64,000 nucleotides of DNA from Flavobacterium arcticum. GTDB lineage: Bacteria; Bacteroidota; Bacteroidia; Flavobacteriales; Flavobacteriaceae. The DNA lies in assembly GCF_003344925.1 (NCBI RefSeq), contig NZ_CP031188.1, positions 990,501 through 1,054,500 on the forward strand, given 5' to 3'. Numbering within the stretch: the first letter of the stretch is position 1; each line of letters starts with the position of its first letter. The position numbers were made by a program, and so were the translations under genes. Of the stretch, positions 1 through 9,602 are shown one piece after another. Under the pieces are notes generated by a model. It worked only from the letters and a program-made list of their open reading frames with translations. It had not been told where the DNA came from and ran no database searches.

Positions 1-2006
1 TCATCATCTAAGGTTAATGCATATTCTCCTAAAGATTCCCATGCAGCATTACTATTTGTATTGACTATGAAATCAGAATAAAATTCAAATTCTACTTGCA
101 AGACAGTACAATTTTCAGGCTTAAATCGTACACTTCTACCATTTTCACTTATTAAATCAACGTTATCCAACTGTGTTGAACTATATGTTTTCCTAAAAAA
201 GAGTGACTTATTTACAAAAATTTGATTTTCAGGAACTGATAATGCCTCTGCTTGCAAACTACTAGTAGGTGTAGTATTAGAAACTACAAGTTTAGAAGCA
301 AAAAATAATTCTCTTTTATTTTCTATTTCTATTATCTCATTTCCATAAGCCTGAATAAATCCAGATGGATTAGTCATTGGGTTAATAGTAGCTCTTACTT
401 GGTCGTATTTTGTAGCATTACGGAAATAAACAAAAAATATTCGGGTATCATTATTAAACTTATAAAGCCAAAACTTCTGCTGATCATTAACAGCTTGTGG
501 CAATAATGCTAGGTCAAGTGTAAACGTTGCTTTTTGATAAGGGGTGCGATATATTTTAACAAAATCGTTAGGCTTATTAAAGTTAACATTATTAGCAGCA
601 TAGTTACCCTTAGGTATATGGTTATCGCCTAGTGTACCACCAAGAGTCCACCTTAAGTGGATTCCTTTTGTACTATCAGTACCTGTAGATCCTACTGCTT
701 GAAAGTATAAATAGGGCGATTGAAAAAGTGGATTATCAGATATGTCAATCGAATCTCCACTAGCGCACTGATTTATTTTAACAGAAGTAATGTCACTAAT
801 AGATACTGTTACATCATTGGTAACTGCTACTGTTATATTATTAGTTGTTACTGTATAGTCTGAAGTTATGCTGAGAGATACGTCTGGAAGGGAAGCTATA
901 GGGGAGGGATAAGGTTGTGAAATACAACTTTCCATGTTTTCATTTATAAGTCCTACTACGTTTGAAGTAGGGGAGGGATAATGAACAGTATTACATACAA
1001 TTTCTTGTTCACTAACTTGGAGATTTAAAGGTGCAGATGTTATTTCTTTTGTCCATATTGTAGAGTTGTCAGCAATGTTTATTTTTTGTAAAACTGCTTG
1101 ATTATTGTTAGCTCTATTGATGAATAATGAATCTTCTGTACTAAGACCAAAACCAGAATAATATTCATTACCAATATCATCCACATAGCGCTTAACCATG
1201 ATATTTTGATTCATAGTTGTATTTAGGAAATTCAACTCCATCAAAAAATAGTCATAGTCATTATTGTCTCCAAATTTTTCTTTTCCAATTATTCGGATTT
1301 TTCCATTGGAAAGTTTTTTTATTTCATAGGCAGTATGGTATCCGTTTGTATCATTTGCAAAAGCAAATTGATTAATTAGATTAAGATTGTGGTCTAATTT
1401 TATATAAGATAAATTCCCACTAGCAAGGTAGATATAATCATCATCAAAAGTTATTAAATCTCTTTTTATACTGTTTATACTTATGGTGTTAGAGCTATTA
1501 TCTGTATCAAGCCTTTTTGTAGCAACGACTATACCTAAGTCATTTATTTTGATAAATAAGCTTACAAAAGGAAATGATGATAACCCAAAAGGTAGACCAC
1601 TTGAGCTACATTTTATGAGATAATTATTTGTACTAACTCTTTTGATATATATATTTCCCGTATTAGGTGTATGATACTTTTTTTTCCAAGCGATAGTACC
1701 TGTAGGTGTTATGCGGAGGACTACAAAATCTGTGTTATCTGTAGCCACAACCAGAAGAATCGGAGCCGGAATTTCAGTAAGGAGTATCATTATATCACCA
1801 TTATCGCACATGGTAGGTTCAGACAACCTAACATTTGGGTAAATATCACTAAATCTCTTTTCCCATAATACTTCACCCGAAAGATCAGTTTTAAGTATAA
1901 ATAAATCGTTTTCTATTTTACCAAAATAATAAAGAACATTCCCTGCTTTTAGGGAAAATTGGTAATGATAATCTTGTGGTTTATCGTATATATTTAAAAA
2001 TGACAT
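1..2006 (-). CDS. Large uncharacterised protein, 3' part beyond window (at least 668 residues)
   Basis: An open frame without stops runs from an ATG at 2006 to the left edge, so the protein has at least 668 residues. It has no signal peptide (it begins MSFLNIYDKPQDYHY). Residues 1-330 are made of repeated short strands with signatures such as GEVLWEKRF, GTIAWKKKY and STIWTKEI, which suggests a beta-propeller of the PQQ/WD type. A segment rich in T, V and N follows. After it comes a stretch with GIHLRW and LGDNHIPKG that looks like a separate beta domain. The start lies 20 bp after the stop of the 2303-residue gene, so it belongs to the same operon. The family is not recognised. By context it is a structural or surface partner of the other large proteins here, which is inference. 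Confidence 0.85.
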   Translation of the reverse strand, partial: MSFLNIYDKPQDYHYQFSLKAGNVLYYFGKIENDLFILKTDLSGEVLWEKRFSDIYPNVRLSEPTMCDNGDIMILLTEIPAPILLVVATDNTDFVVLRITPTGTIAWKKKYHTPNTGNIYIKRVSTNNYLIKCSSSGLPFGLSSFPFVSLFIKINDLGIVVATKRLDTDNSSNTISINSIKRDLITFDDDYIYLASGNLSYIKLDHNLNLINQFAFANDTNGYHTAYEIKKLSNGKIRIIGKEKFGDNNDYDYFLMELNFLNTTMNQNIMVKRYVDDIGNEYYSGFGLSTEDSLFINRANNNQAVLQKINIADNSTIWTKEITSAPLNLQVSEQEIVCNTVHYPSPTSNVVGLINENMESCISQPYPSPIASLPDVSLSITSDYTVTTNNITVAVTNDVTVSISDITSVKINQCASGDSIDISDNPLFQSPYLYFQAVGSTGTDSTKGIHLRWTLGGTLGDNHIPKGNYAANNVNFNKPNDFVKIYRTPYQKATFTLDLALLPQAVNDQQKFWLYKFNNDTRIFFVYFRNATKYDQVRATINPMTNPSGFIQAYGNEIIEIENKRELFFASKLVVSNTTPTSSLQAEALSVPENQIFVNKSLFFRKTYSSTQLDNVDLISENGRSVRFKPENCTVLQVEFEFYSDFIVNTNSNAAWESLGEYALTLDD

Positions 2007-2026
2007 AGTTTTTCTTGTATTAAATA

Positions 2027-5000
2027 TTATTCAGTAATTATTATGTTGAATGTAACAGTATCAGCCTCTACTAGATCGAGTGCGGTATAGGTCTTGTATT
2101 TAAACTGAAAAGGTAAAGTACCTGTATTAATCGATGCCGATTGGTTCATTATAATTGCTTGAGAATAATCTTTCGAGAATAACGTTTTATAATTTTCATC
2201 TCCCATTTGGGTTGACTGGTCCACTACCTGTATAGTATCTAAAATATCAGCTATAGGTATCTTTGGGTTATTAAATGGCTCTGGGTTTCTAATCAATAGA
2301 GCTACAATATTTCCTGATGAAACATCTTTTATTTTTATAAAATCGGTTGTAGTAGGAGGGTCAGGAGGTGTTAAACCAAATATACCTTCTAGTACCCTAT
2401 CAAAAGGATGATAAAACTGTAATGCTAAAGCTTCGGTATCAGTATTAGTACTACCCGAAACTAAGGTAAGTGCAGTTTGCGCCTGTTGGGTAGTAAGCGT
2501 TGTATTTATTTCAAAAACGGCTTCTTTTTCATTAATAACATTTCCATTCTCGTCTTTCTCTTTAAGCACATAGCTCATTACCTGCTCTGTAAAGTTAGCA
2601 TAGCGAGAAGTTTGGAATACAAACTCATGTACTTTCTGGCTCTCTTCATAATCAATTTTAAGATTCCCTTCGGCATCTAGTGAGGTTTGGTCAGCAATAT
2701 TACCGTCCATATTTTCATCAAAGGCATTATACACCAACGCAGTATACAATTTTCTTGGTTTCAAATTGCTTAATTGAACCGTATAGTAATATGAAGCTGG
2801 TTTTATTAAATCTCCAAGGTCTATTTGACAAGTAATATCTCCACTATTTTCAATAAAATCATTAAAAATTTGTATATCCAATGAAAGTGGAGGCTCTGAA
2901 TTTACAGACCATGGGGTTAAACCATCTCCATTAGGTATTGTTTCAGGCACCGTTTCATGAGTTTCCCAGTCTTGTGGTAATGGGTAAGGTATAATTACAT
3001 CAGACACAGGGTCTTTTATCGCTAAGTGCATTGCTCCTTTAATTTCGGGTAATGCCTCTACATTTTGAGCGTTAGGGTATGCTTTCCATGTATTAAGCAT
3101 ATGATATGCAAAGTCTTTAGAAAAATAAATATTTATTGTACATTGCTCATTACCATAGAATAATGGTTTAGCCAATAATATATTTCCATCTGCATTAGGG
3201 TAAGAACGTTTATAATCAATGTACTTGTTTAATGATGCTACAGAGAATTCTTCTATACTGGAATTAGGAGGCATAGTATAAGCATTAGGGTATTTATGGA
3301 AATGTCCTACAGGCCCTACCGTTTTAAAACCATAATAATAGTCAAACGTTCCCTCTGGTCTTTGTCCATTATCTACTTCATCTTTTAATTTAAATTTAAT
3401 ATAATAAGTAGTATTTGGTCTCCATACTGGTTGTACCGTTTTTTCAACCCCTTCTATCATGGCTTGAATATCTGCCTCAACATCTTCTTGTGCAGGAATA
3501 GTCTGCATATATTCAAAATTCTCTAGAGTTTGCCAGCATAATGACTGTACCGAAGTTTTACAATTAAGCATAATATACTGTTCCTCATTACAGTTACCCA
3601 TACTGCCAATGATATTAATTATAGTTGAGCCACTATTTTGCATCATATTATATGCATCTAATATTTCCTCAACAGTACCCGAGGTATTTTCGCACCACGA
3701 TTTTAGAAAAATTAGTTGTTGTTTAAATTCCTCAAAATGAGTAGTAATGTATTCTCCAATTAATAAATAGTCTGGATGATTCGCGTCAAACTCTACTAAA
3801 ATAGTAATGATATTATCATAATATTGTAAGTAGTCACAATATGTATAGACATCTTTACCATCTAAAGGTAAGAATGACGAGTTAAAAAGATCTGTAAGAT
3901 CGCTATGTAATGAACAAAGCTCTTCATCACTTTCTCCGCAATCGCAATTACCTAAGCCAGTTACAGTACTAATAATGCTATTAGCAGTTTGCATAAAAGC
4001 ATTATAATAATCGAGAACCTCACTATCAGATACTTCAGGAGTACCACACCAATCTATTAATTTATCTAGCTTCTCTTTATAATCTACATAAAGAGTACTC
4101 AAATGATTTCCTATTAAACCATATTCAGGATTACTTGAATCAAAATTTTCTAATTCTAGAATAATAGAGGTGTAATAATCTTTATTCATGCAGTAATCAT
4201 AAACATTATTAATAGACAGCTCTATAAAACCATCCATATATAAAGATGAAAGTTTAGATGCAAGATCACATAAATTTTCATCTTTATTACAAGGACTTCC
4301 TACATCTTGGCTACACCCAAGTGATTTTAAGTAAGCTATTTCTGCTGTAATATTATTAAATGTTATTAAATCTTCTCCTTGAAGTATTGTATATGAAATT
4401 CCTTCACTCGCCTCTTCAGCAGTATTCATTAATTCTGCTAGTTGAGTTTCTAGTTCATAAATTTCATTACCGCTAGCCGAATCAGGAGTTATCTCAATTT
4501 TTGAAACATTTCTTATATTACTATAATTTATTGTATTATCAAAAACTACAGGCGATTGTAATTCTGTGCTCGTTTTATACACTTCTTCTATAAGTGCGAA
4601 ATGTTGTAATATAGAGTCATCATTTATAATTGTTCTAAAATATCTGATAGTAGCACCTTGCCCTGAAGTTGTCAGTTTTAACTCTGTTTTTGCAGTAGGC
4701 TCTGGCAAAGTGATTACTAAAGTATTATAACTATCAAAAGTTAATGATTTTTCATAACCAAAAGGATTAGCTATATCACTCACTACCATAGTATCATTTA
4801 CGGCTAGAATTTCACCTAGTGGCTCACTACTTACTTCTTGAGAAAAATAACCCTTTATATTAAGATAAGCTCCATTTATAAAATCTGCATTATAATGGAT
4901 AGGAGGATAATAGGTTTTATTGAGGTTCTTATTCAGTACATCAAAACAAAATGTTTCGACATCTGTAGCTGTACAAAACAATGTTGAAGGTGTTATACCA

Positions 5001-8000
5001 TACTGCTCTGGAATAAACCAGCCAGGTTCTGCTCCATCTAAAAAAGCAAAAGGAGTAGTAGCTAAAAGACGAATGGTATCATAATAATTACCTCCATTAT
5101 TTTTTTGCCAGTAGCCTACTTTTAAATTACCTACATTTTCTTCGGGAGCAATAGCCTTATACGGATGGTAATCAACCCATTCATTTAAATTGCCAGACCA
5201 AGCCTTTATCTCAATTTCTTCAATAGAATACTTATGTTTTACTTGACGAACTGTTTTACCTCCAGGTAACTGCTGTTTTGGTGGAATAAGGTCAACATAT
5301 TTAGTTGAGCCTCCCGTATGTCCCCCTATTATTCCAGAAACAGCCGAAGGAATCAATCCTTTTTCTACCTTAATGTCAATATAAGTATCTAAAGGAATTA
5401 TATTATTTATATTATTATGATCAGGAATGCCTGAATTTACTCCCAAATATTGAACTTCAAATGTTTCAAAAGTCATCATGTGTACTCCTTTCACAAAGTT
5501 TGACGTTTGTATCTTCTTCGCATAATCAGGATCATTAACTGCCTGATAAGTTAAAGAAGGGATAGGTGCGGCATCAAGCGTATTATTTTTACTCCATTTG
5601 ATAGTAAATGGTAGGTCTCTACATATCGTAATCCGTCCGAAACCATAACTAATACTAGCACATACTCTAAGACTAAATTGAGCTATTATCAAGAAAGGTT
5701 TAGGTAACTCTATACTAAAGTATGTTTTTACTTCTGCACTAAGGTTAAATATCCAGAAGTCAATTTTTATACTACCTTCTGCCCTCATATAACCTCCTAT
5801 TTGAGGTCTTTCAAAGCTTATATAACCTCCTACTTCTAAACTAGCATATAGTTTTGCAATAAATAAGTCAAAGTCAAAATCTACCCTAGCGCCTGCCTCT
5901 ATACCAGAAGCAGAAAGCATAAGAAAAGAAAGTGACTTTATATTTAATACGGTTTTAAAAAGCGTAGAAGTAATAGGGGTTTGCTTCGTACCAAAATTAA
6001 TATACCATGGCCTTTGATTTTTGAAAAAGAACCCTGCCTGTATTTCAGCTTTTATATCTAATAGCCAACCTTGACTTTTATTAAACTGATAGTTGGCACC
6101 CGCACCAAATTCAAGTGAATCATCTCCTATTATTACGAAAGCATAAAAAGGTGGACTTGATGGATCTTCCTCTGCCATTCCTAAGCGCTCACTAAGTATT
6201 GTTAAGCCTGCGTCAATAGCAAACATACTTGGAAGAGAAAGTAAAAGCATAGCTCTTAATGATGCTGTTCTACCCCCACCGTCCATAGTAGCTATAGAAG
6301 CACCAACACCTACTGAGAATGCCGAATTATACTCGGTAGTTTGTTCAGGACCACTAAATTTATCTACATTAATACCACGCTGTGGAGTCATATAATAGTC
6401 ATACCAAGTATCATCTTCGGTAAGACCTATAGCTTGTTTTTCAGCAACATAACGATAGCCCAGCAATCCTCGGAAACCAAATATCCCTACAGGACCTAAA
6501 GGTATAGGCACAGGGAACTCAACAGATGCATCTATAAGAAATGCGGGATACCTAGGGTTAAGCCTCATAGCTGCCGACCCATATATCATTGGTTTAGGTA
6601 ATTGAATCGAAATAGAACCTCGATATTCTGTTGAAACACCAGGTTCAGGAATTGTAAGAGAACCTTTTATGATGGCTATTGCTTCGGTAGGAGTTGCAGT
6701 TCCTGGTATAATAAGATCTATTTCAAGTGTAGAAATATGGAAATAATCATCTGAATAATTATCTGGGTGCTCATCATTATCTATGGTATAATAATATTTA
6801 ACACCATTACCTCTTACATCTATCCCAAAAGGATCAACACTTATACCACCATCAAAACCTATATAGTTGTACTTCCTCATCTTCCCACCTCGTTCCCTTT
6901 GTATGCTACCAAAGTGAATCCCTGTAACAGACATTTCTATAGGACCTATAGGGAGAGTAAAATTGACAGGTATAAATGCATTACCACCTACTATTTCAAA
7001 CCGTCCGTCAAAATAAACACGAATTGCAGGCAAGTCTATTTCTTGACCATTAAAAAGTGAATAGGCAAGGGTGCCCTCTGGAAAAGAAATTTTTGTATCA
7101 GCTTCAATAAAAAAATCTCCTTCTTCACTACCTATTTTAGCAGTTTGAAAAGTAATCGTTAACAATCCGAAAAGATTTAGAGGTAACCCATCAGGTAAAA
7201 AAGAAGCTGATAATTCAAAATCTTCCCAACTTTTCCATTCACCATAAACATCAACTACAGCTACCCCATTTTCTTGTCCTTCATTTTTAAACTTAGGAAG
7301 CTCTACCGATGCATGTAAATGAGAATCTACAACCTGATTTTGTTTAAAAGTAACATCAAAAGACTTGAAACCGAGTCGCCAACTTTTACTACCATTACCT
7401 CCTAAATCAAACCATAAAGCATTATTGTCACTTATTTGCAACAAATTTATATAGGAGTTATATTCCTTTTCATTAGGTATAACTACAGTATTATTTGTAG
7501 TAGCATCTACAAGGTTTATAGGATATTTAAACTTCAGCTGCTCTTGGGCTGTCAATGTATTCATGTAGGTTACAAGAGCATTATATGAGTTTATTTCAAC
7601 TTCAGTACCTTGTCCTGAAATTACTGTAACAGGATAGTCTATATCAAAATAATCTTGATAGTAATTTTCTATTTCCCCATCATTATTAACCGCATAAGTA
7701 GGGGTTATACCAATAGTACCCGATATACCTCCTGTGCCTATTAATAACGTTTTTCCAGAAATTTTTAAGGTTTGACCAGAGTCTTTTTTAAACCATTTTT
7801 TAGGTAAAAAAATATCAAGCTGTTCTGCATATACCCCAATAAACTCTGGAGGGCGACCATCACTATCTGCTTCGGGAATGTTACTATCTTTACTTAGGTC
7901 TATTTTTAAATTATTAAGATATACTATAAGCCCCGTATTCCCTATTTGTGCATAATTGTTAGACGTAATGTTAAACTCTAACGAATAACCCAATCCTTTT

Positions 8001-8938
8001 TCTGTATCTGCAAAAAATTCTGCCTCTCCAAATAAAAGTGTAACTTTAGGGTTACCCTCGCCATCTATTGTAGGAATAACCTCAAGTGGTTCGCCCGTTT
8101 GTGTAGTAAGGGGGCTATTACCCTCCTCGTCATATACAGGCTTTAAATACTCGCGCGGAAATTGTAGCCCTGCACTAAGCAAAAACGATGCTTTAGCTCT
8201 TGGTACAATAATTTTCTTTATATATTCCTGAATACCACCGGGAGATATTACAGTAAAGAACTTCTCTAGGTTTGCCTTAATTGTATCGGCATCAGCAACC
8301 TCTGTAGAATTGTCACGTAAAATATAGATATTAAAAATAACTTCTGCTACAGAACCCAACTCTGGGTCATTATTTATCGATTCTGTTACAGTATCTATTG
8401 TTGGGTTTTCTGGTAAAGTGAAACTTGAGTTGGGGTATACCTCATCAATACTCGATGCGAAATTTTCGAATTTTGTTTCTGAACCCGTAGGATTAACAAA
8501 AAAATTGAAGGTATTTGCTACTATCTGCCCATCATCTATGCGGAAAACTTGTAGCCCAATATTAAAAAATGCCTCAGGTGAAAATGCAAAATCATCCAAA
8601 CTGAAACTACGCAAATAGCCCAATATTTCCCATTGGTATTCTACCCTTACAGGAAAAGAAGATATATTACTATCTGTAGCATCAGGGTTTAATATAAGCC
8701 TTATGTTGCCCAGCAGGTTTAAACCTATATCTTGCTTAGTAACAATATCTAGGCTATAAAAAGCACTATCGCCTCTATAACTTTTAGAGTACTGCAGGTT
8801 TTTGTAATGTATTTTATCGAATATTGCATTAAGCCCTTCTTGTATAAAAGAAAGAGACTCGGGCAAATCGTCTACGGTTACTATCTCTGATAGTTTAGGA
8901 TAATACCTTCTGGCTATTTGTATGTTGGATGATGGCAT
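2027..8938 (-). CDS. Giant uncharacterised protein, 2303 residues, with internal Cys-containing tandem repeat
   Basis: A single uninterrupted frame from ATG 8938. No signal peptide or lipobox is visible at the N-terminus (MPSSNIQIARRYYPK). The region of about residues 560-1110 is rich in alternating hydrophobic strands with Gly and Pro (for example PVPIPLGPVGIFGFRG near residue 800), like a long beta-solenoid or beta-barrel-like array. It weakly recalls the large bacterial proteins annotated with DUF6603, an assignment I cannot confirm. Residues 1557-1665 and 1675-1783 are two diverged copies of a Cys-containing helical unit. The C-terminal 500 residues are again beta-rich with fibronectin-like strands (NTTYYIKFKL, YYTVQLSNLKPRKLYTALVYNAF). 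It lies 46 bp after the 199-residue gene and 20 bp before the next, within one operon. Function unknown; a scaffold, shell or adhesin-like role would fit its size. Confidence 0.9.
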   Translation of the reverse strand: MPSSNIQIARRYYPKLSEIVTVDDLPESLSFIQEGLNAIFDKIHYKNLQYSKSYRGDSAFYSLDIVTKQDIGLNLLGNIRLILNPDATDSNISSFPVRVEYQWEILGYLRSFSLDDFAFSPEAFFNIGLQVFRIDDGQIVANTFNFFVNPTGSETKFENFASSIDEVYPNSSFTLPENPTIDTVTESINNDPELGSVAEVIFNIYILRDNSTEVADADTIKANLEKFFTVISPGGIQEYIKKIIVPRAKASFLLSAGLQFPREYLKPVYDEEGNSPLTTQTGEPLEVIPTIDGEGNPKVTLLFGEAEFFADTEKGLGYSLEFNITSNNYAQIGNTGLIVYLNNLKIDLSKDSNIPEADSDGRPPEFIGVYAEQLDIFLPKKWFKKDSGQTLKISGKTLLIGTGGISGTIGITPTYAVNNDGEIENYYQDYFDIDYPVTVISGQGTEVEINSYNALVTYMNTLTAQEQLKFKYPINLVDATTNNTVVIPNEKEYNSYINLLQISDNNALWFDLGGNGSKSWRLGFKSFDVTFKQNQVVDSHLHASVELPKFKNEGQENGVAVVDVYGEWKSWEDFELSASFLPDGLPLNLFGLLTITFQTAKIGSEEGDFFIEADTKISFPEGTLAYSLFNGQEIDLPAIRVYFDGRFEIVGGNAFIPVNFTLPIGPIEMSVTGIHFGSIQRERGGKMRKYNYIGFDGGISVDPFGIDVRGNGVKYYYTIDNDEHPDNYSDDYFHISTLEIDLIIPGTATPTEAIAIIKGSLTIPEPGVSTEYRGSISIQLPKPMIYGSAAMRLNPRYPAFLIDASVEFPVPIPLGPVGIFGFRGLLGYRYVAEKQAIGLTEDDTWYDYYMTPQRGINVDKFSGPEQTTEYNSAFSVGVGASIATMDGGGRTASLRAMLLLSLPSMFAIDAGLTILSERLGMAEEDPSSPPFYAFVIIGDDSLEFGAGANYQFNKSQGWLLDIKAEIQAGFFFKNQRPWYINFGTKQTPITSTLFKTVLNIKSLSFLMLSASGIEAGARVDFDFDLFIAKLYASLEVGGYISFERPQIGGYMRAEGSIKIDFWIFNLSAEVKTYFSIELPKPFLIIAQFSLRVCASISYGFGRITICRDLPFTIKWSKNNTLDAAPIPSLTYQAVNDPDYAKKIQTSNFVKGVHMMTFETFEVQYLGVNSGIPDHNNINNIIPLDTYIDIKVEKGLIPSAVSGIIGGHTGGSTKYVDLIPPKQQLPGGKTVRQVKHKYSIEEIEIKAWSGNLNEWVDYHPYKAIAPEENVGNLKVGYWQKNNGGNYYDTIRLLATTPFAFLDGAEPGWFIPEQYGITPSTLFCTATDVETFCFDVLNKNLNKTYYPPIHYNADFINGAYLNIKGYFSQEVSSEPLGEILAVNDTMVVSDIANPFGYEKSLTFDSYNTLVITLPEPTAKTELKLTTSGQGATIRYFRTIINDDSILQHFALIEEVYKTSTELQSPVVFDNTINYSNIRNVSKIEITPDSASGNEIYELETQLAELMNTAEEASEGISYTILQGEDLITFNNITAEIAYLKSLGCSQDVGSPCNKDENLCDLASKLSSLYMDGFIELSINNVYDYCMNKDYYTSIILELENFDSSNPEYGLIGNHLSTLYVDYKEKLDKLIDWCGTPEVSDSEVLDYYNAFMQTANSIISTVTGLGNCDCGESDEELCSLHSDLTDLFNSSFLPLDGKDVYTYCDYLQYYDNIITILVEFDANHPDYLLIGEYITTHFEEFKQQLIFLKSWCENTSGTVEEILDAYNMMQNSGSTIINIIGSMGNCNEEQYIMLNCKTSVQSLCWQTLENFEYMQTIPAQEDVEADIQAMIEGVEKTVQPVWRPNTTYYIKFKLKDEVDNGQRPEGTFDYYYGFKTVGPVGHFHKYPNAYTMPPNSSIEEFSVASLNKYIDYKRSYPNADGNILLAKPLFYGNEQCTINIYFSKDFAYHMLNTWKAYPNAQNVEALPEIKGAMHLAIKDPVSDVIIPYPLPQDWETHETVPETIPNGDGLTPWSVNSEPPLSLDIQIFNDFIENSGDITCQIDLGDLIKPASYYYTVQLSNLKPRKLYTALVYNAFDENMDGNIADQTSLDAEGNLKIDYEESQKVHEFVFQTSRYANFTEQVMSYVLKEKDENGNVINEKEAVFEINTTLTTQQAQTALTLVSGSTNTDTEALALQFYHPFDRVLEGIFGLTPPDPPTTTDFIKIKDVSSGNIVALLIRNPEPFNNPKIPIADILDTIQVVDQSTQMGDENYKTLFSKDYSQAIIMNQSASINTGTLPFQFKYKTYTALDLVEADTVTFNIIITE
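3590..4270 (-). repeat. Tandem duplication coding for two copies of a ~109-residue Cys-containing unit
   Basis: Inside the 2303-residue protein, residues 1557-1665 and 1675-1783 align over their whole length. Shared landmarks are a CxLxSxLxxLF/Y start, VYxYC, a YxxII.L..FD motif, NP/HPxYxLIG, a WC near two thirds and GxGNC/GSMGNC at the end. The period is about 118 residues. Each copy carries Cys at matching places, so disulfides or metal binding are possible. The copies are clearly diverged, so the duplication is old. Confidence 0.8.
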
Positions 8939-8984
8939 AGTTTAGTTTTTATTAATTGAAATTTTTCCGATTCAAACAAATTTC

Positions 8985-9584
8985 TTAAAAGTCTCTTTCA
9001 CTCATCAGAAAAGTAACAAGAAAGACATCTATTGGACTAGCATTTTTAAATCCTATTTTTAAAGTTTCTAGACCATCCTCTCCAGCAATATCATCTATAT
9101 AAAAGTCAGTGTTATAATTTTCATTATAGGTACTTATTACATCAGGCATTAAAGAAGAATCACCGATGCTAATTTCAAATATATTAATGCCTATTAATTT
9201 ATTTGTTGATATACTCCCTTCATTATAATATTTAACTTCTGCAACAAAATTATTGCTATAATTTTCAGGAAAATCAATGAGGCTATATTCTTTATGCCAA
9301 TAACTAATTATTTCATTTTCAGAAGATTCATCTAAATATCTATAATGTTCTTTATTATTTATATTTTTATTCCATAAGTAGATACTAATAAAAACCTGTG
9401 ACCCTAAAAATGCTACTTTATCGAGATTTAATTTTTCATCCGAAATTTCAATAAATTGTGTGTCATTATAATTTATATAATCAACCGAATAAGAATAATT
9501 AATCAGAGAAAACCGCCTTTTTCTTAAAATATGGTTAATAACGTCTTTTAATCTTATATCAAGTAAAATTTTAAATTTTTTCAT
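8985..9584 (-). CDS. Uncharacterised 199-residue protein, candidate immunity or accessory protein
   Basis: A soluble, acidic, strand-rich protein starting MKKFKILLDIRLKD, with no signal peptide or membrane segment. The gene begins 18 bp after the stop of the 856-residue protein that carries the deaminase-like C-terminus, and precedes the 2303-residue gene. A small gene directly after a polymorphic toxin gene is the usual place for the cognate immunity protein, and that is the main reason for the suggestion. No known immunity family is recognised in the sequence, and a structural role with the large neighbours is equally possible. The C-terminus (about residues 165-199, IGFKNASPIDVFLVTF) looks like a conserved beta-strand edge. 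Confidence 0.8.
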   Translation of the reverse strand: MKKFKILLDIRLKDVINHILRKRRFSLINYSYSVDYINYNDTQFIEISDEKLNLDKVAFLGSQVFISIYLWNKNINNKEHYRYLDESSENEIISYWHKEYSLIDFPENYSNNFVAEVKYYNEGSISTNKLIGINIFEISIGDSSLMPDVISTYNENYNTDFYIDDIAGEDGLETLKIGFKNASPIDVFLVTFLMSERDF

Positions 9585-9602
9585 TTTTATTATTTTTTAA
9601 TA

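Noticed and set aside
6767..7060. Plus-strand open frame of 97 codons inside the giant gene
   Set aside because: It is antisense to a continuous, well-supported 2303-codon frame and has no protein-like features.
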